A stretch of DNA of 64,000 nt from Flavobacteriaceae bacterium (GTDB lineage Bacteria; Bacteroidota; Bacteroidia; Flavobacteriales; Flavobacteriaceae). The stretch lies in assembly GCA_029248185.1 (NCBI GenBank), contig JAQWJV010000033.1:1-64000 (forward strand), written 5' to 3'. Within the stretch, counting starts at the first letter, position 1. Each line of letters starts with the position of its first letter. Below the pieces are notes generated by a model. It searched no databases. It was not told where the DNA came from and was given only the letters and a program-made list of their open reading frames with translations. Both the position numbers and the translations under genes were made by a program. Shown piece by piece: positions 9,369 through 18,289 of this stretch.

Positions 9369-10505
9369 TCAGGAGTTATTAAAAGTTATATTTTCAAACA
9401 AAATTCCAGTTGCGATTCCTCCTGCTCCTGCGATAGTAGCTAATCCTATTTTTCGCTCATTTTTTAATTCATTTAACATTCGCACAGCTAAAACTGCACC
9501 TGAGGCTCCGATTGGATGCCCTCTTGAAAGCGATCCTCCTGAAAGATTGATTCGATCTATGGGAAGTTTTAATTCTTTTGCACAAATAATTGCTTGAGCA
9601 GCATATGCTTCCATGAGTTCTATGACGTCTAGGTCAAGGACAGATAATTGACTTTTTTTCAATAGCAAATCATTCACTGATATTGGTGCCAAGCCGGGTA
9701 ATTCAGGATTTCCTCCCGATGTTTTTCCATCGATGATTCGTAGTGCATGATGGATGGATAAAGTATTGAGTGCTTTTTCAGAAACCATAACAACAAAAGC
9801 AGCTCCATCTGCTGCAACACTCGTACTCGCTGTTGAAACGCTAGCTGAAAGTACTTTTGATCGTTGGCAGGTTTCCATTGTTAACGATCGCGCATAGGGA
9901 TCGTGGTCAATAGGAGCCTTGGGAATCGTGACAATTTCTTTACTTAATTCACTTTTTGCTCTGAGAGCTTTTGTGTGGCTTTCAATTGCCCACTCATGTT
10001 GTTCTGTTTTCGTAATATTTGATTGATTGGCAAGCTCACCCGCAGCTACTTCCATAAGCGGGTCATTATAAATTGAAGGTAAAAACGGAGCCTGACTTTG
10101 ATAGATATATTTTTTTTCTTTAAGGGATTTATAATATCGTTTGGGACGTAAGGAATAGGATTCCGCTCCGCCAGCAATGACAAGCTGAGCTTGCCCTGAA
10201 AGAATTAATGCTTTTCCCACTAACAAAGAGTCTAATCCTCCAACACATTGACGATCGATACTTAATCCTGCTAAATTTTGAGGTAGCCCCGAAGCTAATG
10301 CTACGAGTCGTGCAGGATTTCCTCCACCCCCCAAAGCATTTGATACAATCAGTTCGTCCACTTTATTTGGAGGCAATCCAATTGCATTCAAACAATGCTG
10401 AATAACGGGAGAGGCAAGATCATAATAATTCAAATTTTTAAATAAACCACCACTTGGCACGATTGCAGATCGGGCTCCCGCTACAATATAGACTGAATTT
10501 TTCAT
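9369..10505 (-). CDS. Thiolase-like protein lacking the second catalytic cysteine
   Basis: Full-length (378 aa) thiolase fold. The nucleophilic cysteine is C87 in DRQCVGGLDS and the catalytic His is H330 in GHPIGASG. The asparagine of the usual NEAFA motif is replaced (LMEAYAAQ). The C-terminal CxGGG loop that supplies the acid/base cysteine in classical thiolases reads TIAGAGG, with Ala359 where Cys is expected. An ordinary degradative or biosynthetic thiolase should therefore be impaired; a condensing or acyl-transfer role is conceivable. Its start overlaps the stop of the upstream ligase-like gene by one base, so the two are translationally coupled. No pathway can be assigned with confidence. 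Confidence 0.8.
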   Translation of the reverse strand: MKNSVYIVAGARSAIVPSGGLFKNLNYYDLASPVIQHCLNAIGLPPNKVDELIVSNALGGGGNPARLVALASGLPQNLAGLSIDRQCVGGLDSLLVGKALILSGQAQLVIAGGAESYSLRPKRYYKSLKEKKYIYQSQAPFLPSIYNDPLMEVAAGELANQSNITKTEQHEWAIESHTKALRAKSELSKEIVTIPKAPIDHDPYARSLTMETCQRSKVLSASVSTASTSVAADGAAFVVMVSEKALNTLSIHHALRIIDGKTSGGNPELPGLAPISVNDLLLKKSQLSVLDLDVIELMEAYAAQAIICAKELKLPIDRINLSGGSLSRGHPIGASGAVLAVRMLNELKNERKIGLATIAGAGGIATGILFENITFNNS

Positions 10506-11752
10506 TAGGTTAATGCTGTTTTTTTAAGGTGCATTCGATCTGTTTTGCCTGATGCTAACAAAGGCCAAGACTTGATATGAATATTTTTTTTTGGAGTACT
10601 CAACGCTCCCAATTCCGTTCTCAGATGGGATAGGATTTCTTTGATGTTCCTATAGCTAATACGCTTTGAAGTTATTGCAACCAATTCATTTTCTTTCAAA
10701 ACATTAGGTTTATTTATAACAACAACTTCTTCTGTCTTTAAATATTTTTTCAGGGTTTTTTCTATCAATTCAAGCGACACTTTTTTTCCGGCTATTGTAA
10801 TGCTCAGGTCTGATCGACCACAAAAGTAAAGGTGGTTTGAATCATCTAAATAGCCTAGGTCTCCGACACAAATGAAACCTCTCTTGTTGTGCAATGTCGA
10901 ATCATTTCCCAAAATAATTTTTGAATATAGTTGATCACTTTTTACCCAAATGGAGCCTTTGGTATAATTGATTACTGGTTTTTGGTTTTCGTCTAAAATT
11001 TCAACGTTTACATTTGGACACAGTTTTCCTACCGAATCAACAGGGCAACTTGGAGTTTTAATGGAGATGTAGCTTGTCTCTGTAGCCCCAAAAAACACTC
11101 TAATTTGAGCATTTGGAACAATTTGTTGAAATTCAGAAATCAAAGTTGAATTTACTTGAGCCCCCCCGATCAAAACGAAATTTATTGACTCAATGGGAAG
11201 GCATGATGATTGTTTGAAATGTTTAATAAGTATCGAAATATGCGGAGGGGTAGCATATACTATATTTGGTTGTGAGGAATTACATGCCTCAAAAAAACGT
11301 TTAGCAGAAAAAACAGGAAGAATATTTGGGATTAGTTTTCGGTGAAAACTCTCTAAAAGCCCAAAAAAATGGAGTGAATGTGATAGACTTCCAATAATTA
11401 AGCTAGAACTATCCCTTGGATAATCAAGAAGGTGCTGTTGGATATTAAAACTATGTATCCAACTTGTGAAAGTTCTTTGTACCGCTTTTGGATTTCCGCT
11501 AGAATTTGAGCTAAAACAAATTAGGTGTTGTTCTTTTAAAACTGATTTCAGCGTATAAAGAGATGAAAAGGGAGTGGATTCTAGTTCTTGTTTAAAATAG
11601 CAAAGGGTTTTTTGATCTATAATTCCAAACGAATATCCCTTTTTAATAAGAGTTGGAAGACCTGAAAAACACGTATTGATTTCTTGATCCGTAAAAAGTA
11701 AACTTTTTTTTGAGGGATTAACATATTTTAATATGAAGTCTATCACTTTCAT
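10505..11752 (-). CDS. AMP-binding (ANL superfamily) acyl-CoA ligase-like protein
   Basis: Adenylate-forming enzyme with the core motifs in order: a degenerate P-loop FSSNSSGNPKAV (A3), FFGATETSY (A5), GFICVGDLGYLD (A7) and C-terminal LLASGKTDR with the adenylation lysine (A10). At 415 residues it is about 100 shorter than typical acyl-CoA synthetases, mainly in the N-terminal part; this compact size resembles Bacteroidota MenE-like proteins. The coupled thiolase-like gene downstream argues for activation of a carboxylic acid that the partner then uses. The substrate is unknown, and o-succinylbenzoate is unlikely because no other menaquinone gene is near. Confidence 0.78.
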   Translation of the reverse strand: MKVIDFILKYVNPSKKSLLFTDQEINTCFSGLPTLIKKGYSFGIIDQKTLCYFKQELESTPFSSLYTLKSVLKEQHLICFSSNSSGNPKAVQRTFTSWIHSFNIQQHLLDYPRDSSSLIIGSLSHSLHFFGLLESFHRKLIPNILPVFSAKRFFEACNSSQPNIVYATPPHISILIKHFKQSSCLPIESINFVLIGGAQVNSTLISEFQQIVPNAQIRVFFGATETSYISIKTPSCPVDSVGKLCPNVNVEILDENQKPVINYTKGSIWVKSDQLYSKIILGNDSTLHNKRGFICVGDLGYLDDSNHLYFCGRSDLSITIAGKKVSLELIEKTLKKYLKTEEVVVINKPNVLKENELVAITSKRISYRNIKEILSHLRTELGALSTPKKNIHIKSWPLLASGKTDRMHLKKTALT

Positions 11753-11852
11753 GACTTGTAATTTTGGGATAGAAAAAGTATCAAAACGTGTTTACCTATA
11801 AAAGACACTAATCCTTTCAATATTAAAGAAATAGAGAAACTCTTTAAGCAAC

Positions 11853-11873
11853 AACAATTTACTTCAAATTGTT
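11853..11873. terminator. Hairpin downstream of dnaN, possible weak terminator
   Basis: Perfect 8-bp inverted repeat AACAATTT/AAATTGTT with a 5-nt loop, starting 8 nt beyond the dnaN stop codon. The stem is AT-rich and is not followed by a clear U-tract on the minus strand, so termination is uncertain. Confidence 0.3.
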
Positions 11874-11881
11874 AAGTCAGA

Positions 11882-13000
11882 TTACTCATTGAGCATTACA
11901 GGCATAACCAACATGGTGATGTGTTCTCCTTCTTCTGTATGATCTAAAGGGGTAAGTATTCCTGCTCTATTGGGTAACGACATGGAAAGTTTAATTTGAT
12001 CACATTCCATATTATTGAGCATCTCAATTAGGAATCGTGAGTTAAACCCAATTTGAATATCATCTCCCTGATAATCACAATCTAAACGCTCTTCTGCACT
12101 ATTGCTATAATCAAAATCTTCAGCAGAAATTTGTAAAGCCGCTCCAGCTATTTTTAGACGAATTTGATGGGTCGTTTTATTGGAAAAGATACTTACTCTT
12201 CGAACAGAATTTAAAAAGCTCACACGACTCACCTGCATTTGGTTGGGGTTTTCCTTTGGGATTACCGCTTCATAATTAGGGTATTTACCATCAATCAATC
12301 GACAGGTTAATGTTGAGTCACCGAACCTAAACTGCGCATTGGTATCGTTGTATTCAATTGATATTTCATCTGCAGTACCTTGCAAAATACCCTTTAGTAA
12401 TTGTAAGGGTTTTTTGGGCATAATAAATTCGGATGTGTCATTGGCAGTTACATCGCTTCGTGTGTATTTTACCAGTTTATGGGCGTCTGTAGCGACAAAA
12501 GTCAAAGATTCTGATGAAAATTGAAAAAACACACCACTCATTACAGGTCGTAAGTCATCATTTCCACTGGCAAATAAAGTACTGTTAATTGCGGTATATA
12601 AGACATCGCTTTGAATTACAGTTTTCTTTGCATCATTCACTTGAGCTGCTTTTGGAAACTCATTTCCCTCAACATAAGCTACAGCGTATTTACCGTTATT
12701 GGCACTTATTTCTACAGTATTCTTTTCAGTTTTTATGAATGTCAAAGGTTGCTCTGGGAATGTTTTTAAGGTGTCTAAAAGTAATCGAGCAGGAAGAGCA
12801 ACCATACTGTTGCTTTCAGACTCAACCGAAATACGAGTCGAAAAAGTAGTCTCTAAATCAGAAGCTGTCAGACTTAGACTATTTCCATTGATTTCAAAAA
12901 GGAAATTATCTAAAATAGGAAGTGTATTGGTACTGTTAATTACTCCCCCTAGCATTTGGAGTTCCTTGAGTAGGGCGGCACTGGAAACAATAAATTTCAT
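11882..13000 (-). CDS. dnaN: DNA polymerase III subunit beta (sliding clamp)
   Basis: Processivity clamp of the replicative polymerase; it forms a ring around DNA. The 372-residue length and the three-domain layout are standard. Recognisable blocks include the N-terminal MKFIVSSAALLKEL, the central FVATDAHKLVKY and the C-terminal MLVMPVMLNE, whose end matches the usual VMPMRL-type tail that shapes the client-peptide pocket. It lies downstream of the gldFG fusion on the same strand, a neighbourhood shared by other flavobacteria as far as I recall, and has its own promoter-like element at 13016-13023. dnaA and oriC are not in this window. Confidence 0.97.
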   Translation of the reverse strand: MKFIVSSAALLKELQMLGGVINSTNTLPILDNFLFEINGNSLSLTASDLETTFSTRISVESESNSMVALPARLLLDTLKTFPEQPLTFIKTEKNTVEISANNGKYAVAYVEGNEFPKAAQVNDAKKTVIQSDVLYTAINSTLFASGNDDLRPVMSGVFFQFSSESLTFVATDAHKLVKYTRSDVTANDTSEFIMPKKPLQLLKGILQGTADEISIEYNDTNAQFRFGDSTLTCRLIDGKYPNYEAVIPKENPNQMQVSRVSFLNSVRRVSIFSNKTTHQIRLKIAGAALQISAEDFDYSNSAEERLDCDYQGDDIQIGFNSRFLIEMLNNMECDQIKLSMSLPNRAGILTPLDHTEEGEHITMLVMPVMLNE

Positions 13001-13015
13001 ATCAATGATTTATAC

Positions 13016-13023
13016 CAAAGATA
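13016..13023 (-). promoter_or_regulatory. -7 promoter element for dnaN
   Basis: On the minus strand this reads TATCTTTG, an exact TAnnTTTG match, 15 nt upstream of the dnaN ATG. No good -33 element is visible. Confidence 0.45.
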
Positions 13024-13057
13024 TTTGAAATGCACCGAATCCGAAAAGAAACTTATT

Positions 13058-13079
13058 AACAGTTATACCCTTAACTGTT
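13058..13079. terminator. Hairpin at the 3' end of the gldFG fusion gene
   Basis: Perfect 8-bp inverted repeat AACAGTTA/TAACTGTT with a 6-nt loop that includes the gldFG stop codon. On the minus strand it is followed by AATAAGTTTCTTTT, a poor U-tract. It may reduce read-through into dnaN or protect the 3' end. Confidence 0.3.
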
Positions 13080-15450
13080 TACTTCTCATGAGTTGATTTA
13101 CAAGTCCTATTCCAAGTCCTAATAGTAGGGGAAACAGCAACATACAGGCTTTCCAAAAAGAAGCGTTTTCAATTATTTTCTCTTCTGCTAAAAAGGCCAC
13201 ATTCCATGTTTTCTTTCTCAAGGACAAGCGTTCTGCATTTGCTGTTAAATAATAAATTCCATTCATAATAAGATCCTTGTTGGAATAAAAATTATTCGTC
13301 CATTTATCATAACCTAAACTCAGGGGTTGCCCTTTGTCAATTTGATTTTCAGCAAAATTTCCATCACCAAAAAGAATAAGATCAAGGGTTCCTTTTTCTA
13401 GGTTGTTTTCTAAGGAAATGGGTTTTATTCGATTTGAAAATAATGAAGTTTTATCTCCCTGAACTTTTACTCCAAGTATTTTTGCAGGCTCGTCAAATTG
13501 AGAAGGTTGAATTTTCTCCTCGACTTGTTCTAAGTCAACGATTGCAGGCACAGGTATGGTTTGTGTATACCCAGACGATTGAAGTAGAATTGTTTTTTTA
13601 AGGGCATTTGGAAGGGTATCAATGGGACTGACAAATTGGGTTAAAACTGGACCCAGGTCATTTCCAATACTGTTATCACTTTCAGGTTTAGAAAGGGGAT
13701 AGTAGGGCCAAGGATAGGGGACATATTGACTATTTTCTTCACTTCCATTGGCTAAAACAATAGGAGCACTATATAAATCTTTAATTAACTCTTTACGCAG
13801 TCGGATTCCGAAATTGAAAAAGTAATCCTCCAGATTAAGTTCTCTGGGAAATCCATAGGTTTTCCCTTTAATATTAAAAAGACTATCCCGATCAAGACCT
13901 AAACCATCTACAAGCCAAAATTGTTTTCCTCCAGACAAAGCATGTTGGTCTAAAATATACTTTTCGGTTTGAGTAAAGGCGGTTTTGGGATTTGAAATGA
14001 ATAAAGCATCAAAACGAGTAAGGTTTTTTAAACTTTGCTGTGGACTTACTTTTGATTGCTTTAAATCAAATGCTGCAAGGTTGTAATAAGGGCTTAAGCT
14101 TTGAAGAAGGTCAGCGATTTTGATGTCTTCTGAAGTCTCATGTGAGGTGAGTACTGCCAGATTTTGTTTCTCTTGTAGTGTGATTTTATAAATACCATCC
14201 ATGATGTGGTATTCTAATTGTTGGAGAGAACGAACCAATTTATCATTTTCCGTATCCCCCAATTGTTTTTGGAGTAAAGACACACGTTCAGAACGTTCTC
14301 CTCTATTGACAATAATCCATGGAAAAATTAGATTCTCATTTCGCTTGCCTTCCTTATTTTCAACTACTATTTCTGGAGTCATTCCATACCGTTGCATTTC
14401 TGTTATAACTTGCTTATTTGTCCCAATCTCAAAGGGATCGTTATAACTAATGATGAATTGATTGGAATAACGTTGTAGTTGATTAAGGAAAGTATCCAGT
14501 TCATTTCTAAAGCGTAAATAAGGTCCAGGTAATTCTCCTGATAGAAAAACATCTAAGCGTATTGGCTCATCTAGGGTTTGTATTTTGGATATTGTACTCT
14601 GCGAAAGGCTATAGCGTTTATCTCCAGTCAAGTCTAGTTGAAAAGGGGCTGCATTACTCAAGTAGACCGCAAGTAAGGTTCCAGTAAAAATAATTAGGGG
14701 CATTTTAATTACTTTGATTAAGCCGCCTTTATTTTCTACTTGTTGAACTCCTAGAAGGAAATATCCAGTCAAAAAACCCATAAAATAGAGTGTGGTTTTA
14801 AAAGTTATTACGCCTCGGCTCATATTCAAATAATGTGCATAAATACCAATCTCATTAATGAATTTAAAAAGAGCATTGTTTGTGGTGAAATCAGCAATAA
14901 AAAACCACAAATAAAATTGAGAAAAACAGCCTAAAACCGCAACTAAAAATGAGACTACTTGATTTTGAAAAAGGAGCGAACTCATCAAACTAATACCCAT
15001 GAAAAGTAAACCAACAAAAATCAACCCTAAATAGGAACCTATAACACTTCCAAAATCAATAAAGGAATCGGGAGCTAACAGGGACTGAATAGCGAATAGA
15101 TTAATGCTTGTCGGTATTAAAGCAATTCCAAAAACAATGACGATTCCCAATAACTTACCTGTGTAAATTTCCCAAGCTGCTAAGGGTTTAGTAAGCATCA
15201 ATTCAAAAGTGCCACTTGCAATTTCCTCCGAGAAACTTCGCATGCAGAGGGTGGGAATGAGAATTAGGAACAGCCATGGAGATATTTCAAAGAAAGGAGT
15301 GAAATCTCCAAACCCAGAGTTGAGAATACTAAATGGAGTGTCAAAAAACCACAATAAAAGCGAATTCACAATCAAATAAGTTCCGATAACAAGATAACCT
15401 ATTGGACTGCTGAAGAAAAAACGCAACTCTCTTTTTGCAATACTCCACAT
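13063..15450 (-). CDS. gldF-gldG: Fused gliding motility ABC transporter components GldF-GldG
   Basis: Residues 1 to ~235 form an ABC-2 type permease (about six membrane segments, with MRSFSEEIASGTFELMLTKPL typical of GldF). The frame then runs without a break into a full GldG: a membrane segment near 250-265, the LTGDKRYSLS motif at 274-283, a long periplasmic domain and a C-terminal membrane anchor near 765-785. In F. johnsoniae GldF and GldG are separate proteins that work with the ATPase GldA in gliding; gldA is not in this window. The total of 795 residues equals the sum of the two. The gene begins 3 bp after the SAM adenosyltransferase gene ends, so the two are probably cotranscribed. 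Confidence 0.88.
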   Translation of the reverse strand: MWSIAKRELRFFFSSPIGYLVIGTYLIVNSLLLWFFDTPFSILNSGFGDFTPFFEISPWLFLILIPTLCMRSFSEEIASGTFELMLTKPLAAWEIYTGKLLGIVIVFGIALIPTSINLFAIQSLLAPDSFIDFGSVIGSYLGLIFVGLLFMGISLMSSLLFQNQVVSFLVAVLGCFSQFYLWFFIADFTTNNALFKFINEIGIYAHYLNMSRGVITFKTTLYFMGFLTGYFLLGVQQVENKGGLIKVIKMPLIIFTGTLLAVYLSNAAPFQLDLTGDKRYSLSQSTISKIQTLDEPIRLDVFLSGELPGPYLRFRNELDTFLNQLQRYSNQFIISYNDPFEIGTNKQVITEMQRYGMTPEIVVENKEGKRNENLIFPWIIVNRGERSERVSLLQKQLGDTENDKLVRSLQQLEYHIMDGIYKITLQEKQNLAVLTSHETSEDIKIADLLQSLSPYYNLAAFDLKQSKVSPQQSLKNLTRFDALFISNPKTAFTQTEKYILDQHALSGGKQFWLVDGLGLDRDSLFNIKGKTYGFPRELNLEDYFFNFGIRLRKELIKDLYSAPIVLANGSEENSQYVPYPWPYYPLSKPESDNSIGNDLGPVLTQFVSPIDTLPNALKKTILLQSSGYTQTIPVPAIVDLEQVEEKIQPSQFDEPAKILGVKVQGDKTSLFSNRIKPISLENNLEKGTLDLILFGDGNFAENQIDKGQPLSLGYDKWTNNFYSNKDLIMNGIYYLTANAERLSLRKKTWNVAFLAEEKIIENASFWKACMLLFPLLLGLGIGLVNQLMRSKQLRV

Positions 15451-15452
15451 AA

Positions 15453-16283
15453 TTAATCAAATTTTATTGTTATTGGATCTCGGTAGTCCAAGCCAAAAAG
15501 GGAACTCGCACTCCCAACAGTTAGCGGATTACTTTTGTAAACGGCTAATTCTAAATGTCCAGCAGAATTGAATAAGGCTAATTTCTTACCGTCCTCTTCG
15601 CGCTTTTCTTTGGGTAGCTTGAAATCAATTGCTTTGCTGTAGCTTTCATAAATTTTACGAAATTTAAGGGTTCTTGCAAAAATGGTAAAAGGTCTTGTTT
15701 TTCCTATTTCTTTAAAAAGTTTGAGGGTAATATTGGTGACAACATTGCCGTAATTATCAATGTAGATAACACTTCCCAATATTTGATTTCCCTCTGGGTT
15801 AATTACAGGTTTTACATTTGTGAGTTCACGAATCTCCTTGATGGGATTTCCAATCACTTCCAAGGTTCCATTTCTCGCGATATGGGCAGCAACATGAATG
15901 AATACATCCAAAACAGGAAAAGAGGTGACTACTGAGTTATGAATATTAATTGCCACTGTTTTTTTCGCTTTTAAGCCTTCTTTGATTAAAGAGAAAATCC
16001 CATTGTCTGCTCCGATAAAAAAGTGCCCTTCAAATTCCATCGCCAGATGAATGTTTTCTGGTGTCAGTTCGGATTCTACTCCGATAATATGAATGCTTCC
16101 CTTTGGAAAAGCAGAAAAAGCGTTCTTGAGTATATAAGCTGTTTCTGAGTGGTTGTAGGGAGTTATCTGATGAGATATATCAATAATGGTGGCTTCTGGA
16201 ATATGATTCAACAGAGCTACTTTTATTACTGCAATTGAATAATCTTTATGGCCAAAATCGGTAGTCAACGTTATGATGGTCAT
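15453..16283 (-). CDS. SAM hydroxide adenosyltransferase family protein (DUF62)
   Basis: The N-terminal LTTDFGHKDYSIAV with its conserved Asp, the IIDISHQITPYN block and the VYIDNYGNVVTNI motif identify the SAM hydroxide adenosyltransferase (duf62) family, which hydrolyses S-adenosylmethionine to adenosine and methionine and is related to chlorinases and fluorinases. The 276-residue length is normal. The physiological role is unclear in the family as a whole. It is the first gene of the minus-strand unit leading into gldFG and is divergent from phoH, with about 100 bp of AT-rich sequence between them. Confidence 0.88.
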   Translation of the reverse strand: MTIITLTTDFGHKDYSIAVIKVALLNHIPEATIIDISHQITPYNHSETAYILKNAFSAFPKGSIHIIGVESELTPENIHLAMEFEGHFFIGADNGIFSLIKEGLKAKKTVAINIHNSVVTSFPVLDVFIHVAAHIARNGTLEVIGNPIKEIRELTNVKPVINPEGNQILGSVIYIDNYGNVVTNITLKLFKEIGKTRPFTIFARTLKFRKIYESYSKAIDFKLPKEKREEDGKKLALFNSAGHLELAVYKSNPLTVGSASSLFGLDYRDPITIKFD

Positions 16284-16382
16284 AAACTAAAAAATCTAAT
16301 ATTAATTAAGTAAAATTATCCTATTTTTATACGCAGACTTATTCCTGCATTACAAAAATAATTTATTTTAAACTACCAGCCT

Positions 16383-17336
16383 TTGAATGAAATAAAAATT
16401 GATTTATCTGAAATAAATACACAAGAATTTTTTGGAGATCAAAATGCGAATATTGCAAAGCTCCGTACCTATTTTCCGAAGATTAAAATTGTAGCAAGAG
16501 GATCATCTTTTAAAGCATATGGAGAAGAGAATCAGTTAGTTGAATTAAAAAAGCGTGTCGCACTTTTAATTTCTCACTTTGGAAAATTTAATGTTTTAAA
16601 TGATGAAATTATAGATCGTATTGTCTTGGCAGGAAATGAAGAAAATATTGAATTGAACTCAGGCACGGAAATTCCGATTCTTCATGGGGTAGGAGGAAAA
16701 ATTATTAAAGCTAAAACTTTCAATCAGAAACGTTTGGTGGAATCCATGCGAAAAAACGATATGGTATTTGCTATTGGCCCTGCGGGTACGGGAAAAACCT
16801 ATACTGGAGTTGCCCTAGCAGTCAATGCGCTTAAAGAAAAGCAAGTTAAACGAATTATACTCACTCGACCTGCTGTTGAGGCTGGTGAAAATTTAGGTTT
16901 TTTGCCTGGTGATTTGAATGAAAAACTGGATCCTTACATGCAGCCGCTTTATGATGCGCTAAGAGATATGATTCCAAGCGAAAAATTAAAAAGTCATATA
17001 GAAAAAGGAATCATTCAAATTGCTCCTTTGGCTTTTATGCGTGGAAGAACTCTCGATAATGCTTTTGTCATTTTAGACGAAGCACAAAATACCACCCACG
17101 CTCAAATGAAAATGTTTCTCACACGAATGGGAAAGAATGCAAAATTCATGATCACAGGTGATCCGGGACAAATTGACTTACCCAGACGAGTAATCTCGGG
17201 ATTGAAAGAAGCGCTTTTAATTTTAAAGAATGCCTCAGGAATAGGAATTATTTACCTTGATGATAAAGATGTTATTCGGCATCCCTTGGTAAAGAAAGTA
17301 ATTGAAGCTTATAAAAATATTGAACACGATAATTAA
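16383..17336 (+). CDS. phoH: PhoH family ATPase, TTG start
   Basis: PhoH-like P-loop ATPase. Walker A GPAGTGKT is at residues 132-139, [16 protein letters not shown] follows, and Walker B is [10 protein letters not shown]. The small N-terminal KH-like region (residues ~1-75) is typical of the long form. PhoH proteins are linked to RNA metabolism and phosphate stress; the biochemical role is not settled. The start is TTG: an in-frame TAA lies 24 bp upstream, no ATG or GTG lies between them, and the next in-frame Met is far inside the conserved domain. The first residues ([10 protein letters not shown]) fit family N-termini. purC follows after 2 bp. Confidence 0.92.
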   Translation: MNEIKIDLSEINTQEFFGDQNANIAKLRTYFPKIKIVARGSSFKAYGEENQLVELKKRVALLISHFGKFNVLNDEIIDRIVLAGNEENIELNSGTEIPILHGVGGKIIKAKTFNQKRLVESMRKNDMVFAIGPAGTGKTYTGVALAVNALKEKQVKRIILTRPAVEAGENLGFLPGDLNEKLDPYMQPLYDALRDMIPSEKLKSHIEKGIIQIAPLAFMRGRTLDNAFVILDEAQNTTHAQMKMFLTRMGKNAKFMITGDPGQIDLPRRVISGLKEALLILKNASGIGIIYLDDKDVIRHPLVKKVIEAYKNIEHDN

Positions 17337-17338
17337 CT

Positions 17339-18289
17339 ATGTCAAACGCCTTAATGCATACAAGCCTTCAGCTAGAAGGATTGAAATCTAAATACACGGG
17401 GAAAGTCCGTGAGGTTTATCGTTTAGAAAACGAAACCTTAATCATGATAGCGACCGATAGACTTTCTGCTTTTGACGTTGTAATGCCCAAGGGAATCCCG
17501 TATAAGGGTCAAATTCTAAATCAGATAGCCACTAAAATGTTAGAAGCGACTTCTGATATTGTTCCCAATTGGCTCCTTGCCACACCAGATCCCAACGTTT
17601 CGGTAGGGGTCGCTTGTGATCCCTTCAAAATTGAAATGGTGATCCGTGGATATTTATCAGGACATGCAGCAAGAACATACAAAAACGGAGATCGTTTGAT
17701 TTGTGGAGTCACGATGCCGGAGGGAATGATCGAAAATGATCCTTTTCCAACTCCCATAATTACACCAGCAACCAAAGCGGAAGAGGGTCATGATGAAGAC
17801 ATTTCAAGAGAAGATATTATTGCACAAGGGATTGTGAGTGAATCAGACTATTTGCAATTAGAATCGTATACTCAAAAGCTCTTTGCTCGAGGAACGGAAA
17901 TAGCCAAAAAACAGGGACTTATTTTAGTCGATACCAAATATGAATTTGGTAAAACTGCTTCTGGAGAAATTTTGCTGATTGATGAAATTCACACTCCAGA
18001 TTCCTCGCGTTATTTTTATGAGGAGGGATATGATGAGCGACAAGCACAGGGATTACCTCAAAAACAATTGTCAAAAGAATTTGTGAGACAATGGCTCATT
18101 TCTAATGGTTTTCAGGGGCTTGAAGGACAAGCCTTACCCGAGATGAATGAAAGCTTGATCGATTCCATTTCTGAACGATACATTGAATTGTATGAAAATA
18201 TAACAGGGCATTCTTTTGAAAAAGCGGTTGTATCAAATATACAAGAACGTATTCAACAGAATATTTCAGATTATTTACAAGAGCACTAA
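17339..18289 (+). CDS. purC: Phosphoribosylaminoimidazole-succinocarboxamide synthase
   Basis: SAICAR synthetase of de novo purine synthesis, joining CAIR and L-aspartate with ATP. Diagnostic blocks are [11 protein letters not shown] (nucleotide loop), [37 protein letters not shown] and [13 protein letters not shown]. The length of 316 residues matches the longer Bacteroidota/eukaryote-like form rather than the ~240-residue E. coli enzyme. It starts 2 bp after phoH. Its stop codon directly abuts the stop of the convergent lipase gene (bases 18289/18290), leaving no room for a conventional terminator. Confidence 0.96.
   Translation: MSNALMHTSLQLEGLKSKYTGKVREVYRLENETLIMIATDRLSAFDVVMPKGIPYKGQILNQIATKMLEATSDIVPNWLLATPDPNVSVGVACDPFKIEMVIRGYLSGHAARTYKNGDRLICGVTMPEGMIENDPFPTPIITPATKAEEGHDEDISREDIIAQGIVSESDYLQLESYTQKLFARGTEIAKKQGLILVDTKYEFGKTASGEILLIDEIHTPDSSRYFYEEGYDERQAQGLPQKQLSKEFVRQWLISNGFQGLEGQALPEMNESLIDSISERYIELYENITGHSFEKAVVSNIQERIQQNISDYLQEH

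Noticed and set aside
9331..9597. Plus-strand open frame of 88 codons after the acyltransferase gene
   Set aside because: It lies opposite the thiolase C-terminal coding region; the minus-strand frame has conserved thiolase motifs, so the plus-strand frame is a shadow.
16284..16382. Possible riboswitch upstream of phoH-purC
   Set aside because: The gap is only 99 bp, AT-rich, with no conserved purine- or SAM-riboswitch core that I could recognise.
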